Program-made: the position numbers and the translations under genes
The notes under the pieces: generated by a model
The model's input: the letters and a program-made list of their open reading frames with translations, nothing else
What the model was told of the DNA's origin: nothing
The model's database searches: none
DNA from: Streptomyces caelestis
Lineage (GTDB): Bacteria; Actinomycetota; Actinomycetes; Streptomycetales; Streptomycetaceae
DNA: 7,350 bases
Reading direction: 5' to 3'
Assembly (NCBI RefSeq): GCF_001279005.1
Contig: NZ_LGCN01000028.1
Coordinates: 1 to 7,350 of the forward strand
Part shown: piece by piece, positions 6,401 through 7,350 of the stretch
Numbering within the stretch: position 1 is the stretch's first letter
Layout of the letters: each line of letters opens with the position of its first letter

Positions 6401-7118
6401 GCTTGATGGTGCGCAGCCGCCCGGCGTACAGCCGCCGTCCGACCTCGCGCAGCTTCCCGGTCTCCTGCTCCTCCTGTCCGAAGCCCTTCACCACGCGGAC
6501 GCCGCTGACCGCGCCGTCGACCACCCCGGCGACGGCTCCCGCCTGCGCCTGCGCGTACCAGGTGGAGGGGTGCAGCCGGGTGCGGCTGCGCTTGGCGATC
6601 CACCACAGGGCGGGGGCCACGGCGAGGGCGACGGCGGTGAGCGGCAGCGACAGCCACGCCATGATCACCAGGGAGATCAGGAACAGCAGGAGGTTGCCGA
6701 TGGTCATCGGCAGCATGAAGAGCAGGCCCTGGATCAGCTGGAGGTCGCTGGTGGCGCGTCCGACGACCTGCCCGGTGGACAGCTCGTCCTGGCGTCTGCC
6801 GTCGAGCCGGGTGATCGTCCCGTACATCTCGGTGCGCAGGTCGTGCTGGACGTCGAGGGCGAGCCGGCCGCCGTAGTAGCGGCGGACGTAGGTGAGGACG
6901 TAGACGGCGAGCGCGGCGCCGACGAGCAGACCGGCCCAGGTGGCCATGTCCTTGGTCTTGTCGCCGATGACGTCGTCGATGATCACCTTGGTGATCAGCG
7001 GGACCAGCGCCATGACGGCCATGCCGCCCAGGGAGGAGCCCAGCGCGAGGACCACGTCCTTGGGATGACGCCACGCGTATGCGGCCAGTCGCCGTGCCCA
7101 TCCCCGTTGCGGTGTCAC
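3411..7118 (-). CDS. Fused heterodimeric-type ABC exporter (TMD-NBD-TMD-NBD)
   Basis: A 1235-residue type IV (MsbA/multidrug-like) ABC exporter with both halves in one chain, acting in the cytoplasmic membrane. Approximate helices: TMD1 22-46, 60-80, 132-154, 158-175, 250-270, 273-297; TMD2 672-697, 708-727, 788-813, 815-834, 897-918, 925-950. NBD1: Walker A GASGSGKST (369-377), Q-loop position occupied by Glu417 (VPEDSFLF), signature LSGGQ (473-477), Walker B LLVLDD with Asp498 where the catalytic Glu is usual, His529. NBD2: Walker A GETGAGKST (1024-1032), Gln1072, signature LSAGQ (1128-1132), Walker B LLLDE with Glu1153, His1184. One ATP site is therefore canonical and the other degenerate, as in TM287/288, BmrCD or TmrAB. 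An acidic, Pro-rich linker (about 570-660) joins the halves. The substrate cannot be deduced; drug, lipid or peptide export are all possible. GTG 7116-7118 is chosen because GGAGGG lies 7 nt upstream; an upstream GTG at 7161-7163 in the same frame lacks this support. No frameshift is seen. Confidence 0.95.
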   Translation of the reverse strand: MTPQRGWARRLAAYAWRHPKDVVLALGSSLGGMAVMALVPLITKVIIDDVIGDKTKDMATWAGLLVGAALAVYVLTYVRRYYGGRLALDVQHDLRTEMYGTITRLDGRRQDELSTGQVVGRATSDLQLIQGLLFMLPMTIGNLLLFLISLVIMAWLSLPLTAVALAVAPALWWIAKRSRTRLHPSTWYAQAQAGAVAGVVDGAVSGVRVVKGFGQEEQETGKLREVGRRLYAGRLRTIKLNSRYTPALQAVPALGQVAMLALGGWLAVHGHITLGTFVAFSTYLAQLVGPVRMLAMVLTVGQQARAGTERVLELIDTEPFLTDGARELPADAPATVEFDDVAFGYEPGRPVLDGLSFEIRPGETLAVVGASGSGKSTVSLLLPRFYDVTHGAVLVGGHDVRELTTESLRAAIGLVPEDSFLFSATVRDNIAYGRPDATEEQIVAAARAAQADRFISELPDGYDTTVGEHGLTLSGGQRQRVALARAILTDPRLLVLDDATSAVDARVEHEIHEALKGVMRGRTTLLIAHRRSTLNLADRIAVLDGGRLADIGTHDELQRRSALYRRLLTDPDELGAVSPGHTPPAGPREEDTSVRAELDAEFDAERGVTPRLWTGDREPKDAALAGTPATPELLAQVEALPPANDVPDVDEVQAVRPEDSYGLRRLLRGFRTPLLISLGLVAVDAGMGLLLPVLIRHGIDQGVTRAALGAVWAAGLLGLLTVLVQWAAQTGEIRMTGRTGERVLYALRLKIFAQLQRLGLDYYERELTGRIMTRMTTDVDALSTFLQTGLVTAFVSVVTFFGIMVALLVLDVGLALLVFATLPPLIVATWFFRRASVKAYELARERVSVVNADLQESVAGLRIVQAFRRERDGGRRFAERSADYRSARIRGQWLISVYFPFVQLLSSVAAVAVLVVGGGRVDDGTLAIGSLVAYLLYIDLFFAPVQQLSQVFDGYQQASVSLGRIQELLREPASTGAAAEPLEVPSLRGEIAFENVRFAYGDDEEALDGIDLTIPAGQTVAFVGETGAGKSTLVKLVARFYDPTGGRVTVDGRDLRDLDITAYRHRLGVVPQEAYLFPGTVRDAIAYGRPDATDAEVEAAARAVGAHEMIATLDGGYLHEVAERGRNLSAGQRQLIALARAELVAPDVLLLDEATAALDLATEAQVNQATDRIAGRRTTLVVAHRLTTAARADRVIVMDHGRVAEDGTHEELLRLGGTYARLWRTFVGEDVPAPA

Positions 7119-7208
7119 GCGGGTGCCCTCCGATCGTCCTGATCTACCGGAAGGCACCAACACCGCCGGAAGCGGATTTCATCCCTCCGCACCATCCGGG
7201 CGACCGGT
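7119..7208 (-). promoter_or_regulatory. Leader and ribosome site of the ABC exporter gene
   Basis: GGAGGG on the minus strand (7126-7131) lies 7 nt before the GTG start. The remaining 77 bp up to the end of the neighbouring reading frame must hold any private promoter. I see only weak elements (TTCCGG followed about 17 bp later by GTAGAT on the minus strand) and would not call a promoter from them. The short gap also allows read-through from the gene to the right. Confidence 0.5.
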
Positions 7209-7350
7209 TCAGATGCGGTACGCGCCCGTCCCCGGTGCGCCCCGCCCGTCCGTGAGCGCGGTGAGCGCGGTGAGCGCGGTGAGCGCGGTGAGCGCGGTGA
7301 GCGCGGTGAGCGCGGTGAGCGCGGTGAGCGCGGTGAGCGCGGTGAGCGCG
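7209..7350 (-). CDS. Probable C-terminal end of a minus-strand gene with Ala-Leu-Thr repeats (partial)
   Basis: Reading the minus strand from the right edge, one frame is open for 46 codons and stops at TGA (7209-7211). It gives about 33 residues of repeated Ala-Leu-Thr and then the tail DGRGAPGTGAYRI. In this frame every codon of the repeat (GCG, CTC, ACC) and nearly all tail codons end in G or C, as in the real genes of this window. The other two minus-strand frames give poorer third positions (CGC GCT CAC; CGC TCA CCG). The stop falls 90 bp before the exporter start on the same strand, a natural gene spacing. Against it, the plus-strand Val-Ser-Ala frame is equally open and equally G/C at third positions, and the start and main body lie outside the window. 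No domain is recognisable. Confidence 0.4.
   Translation of the reverse strand, partial: ALTALTALTALTALTALTALTALTALTALTALTDGRGAPGTGAYRI
7252..7350. repeat. Perfect tandem array of eleven 9-bp units
   Basis: GTGAGCGCG is repeated 11 times without a single mismatch over 99 bp and continues up to the window edge, so the true copy number may be higher. The unit length is a multiple of three, so gain or loss of units would keep any reading frame: Ala-Leu-Thr on the minus strand, Val-Ser-Ala or Glu-Arg-Gly on the plus strand. Complete identity between units suggests recent expansion by slippage. Confidence 0.97.

Noticed and set aside
3760..7101. A 1113-codon minus-strand frame overlapping the exporter in another frame
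   Set aside because: The product is Arg/Pro/Gly-rich without motifs, and the exporter frame covers the same DNA with clear domains.
3492..7142. A 1216-codon open frame on the plus strand opposite the ABC exporter
   Set aside because: It is a mirror frame caused by high third-position G+C in the exporter gene. Its product is a low-complexity mix rich in Gly, Asp, Arg and Gln with no domain, while the opposite strand shows complete ABC motifs.
7252..7350. The 9-bp array as a CRISPR array or replication iterons
   Set aside because: The units are contiguous with no spacers, far too short for CRISPR repeats, and there is no DnaA box or AT-rich segment nearby to suggest an origin.

Overview
The window looks like chromosomal DNA of a Streptomyces or a close actinobacterial relative. 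It has very high G+C, with codon third positions almost always G or C in the real genes. Starts are GTG and ATG behind GGAGG-type ribosome sites. The gene families also fit: an FG-GAP/VCBS secreted protein, an S37 tripeptidyl aminopeptidase, a SapA-like exported protein and a fused ABC exporter. Because of the base composition, very long open frames also lie antisense to the real genes; these were treated as artefacts.

Layout, left to right. Positions 1-295 (+) are the last 97 codons of an FG-GAP/VCBS repeat protein. Positions 296-704 form the only long non-coding stretch, holding two weak hairpins behind that gene and a perfect 9-bp dyad about 50 bp before the next one. Positions 705-1358 (+) encode a lipoprotein with two copies of a four-cysteine module. 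It converges, with only 16 bp between stop codons, on the secreted S37 peptidase (1375-2808, -); a 10-bp inverted repeat straddles the junction. Upstream of the peptidase on the same strand are a small SapA-like secreted protein (2916-3302, -) and then a 1235-residue ABC exporter in which both half-transporters are fused (3411-7118, -). The right edge (7252-7350) is a perfect run of eleven 9-bp units. On the minus strand it reads as an in-phase Ala-Leu-Thr repeat leading into a plausible C-terminus that stops at 7209, so another minus-strand gene probably ends here.

Four of the products (FG-GAP protein, lipoprotein, peptidase, SapA-like protein) are probably exported or surface-exposed, and the fifth is a membrane exporter, so this looks like a cell-envelope and secretion neighbourhood. 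The three complete minus-strand genes are separated by about 108 bp each and each has its own strong ribosome site, so they need not form one operon. I found no RNA gene, CRISPR array, insertion sequence or clear novel multi-gene system. The most unusual items are the duplicated cysteine module in the lipoprotein, the upstream dyad, the asymmetric ATP sites of the exporter and the 9-bp repeat array.
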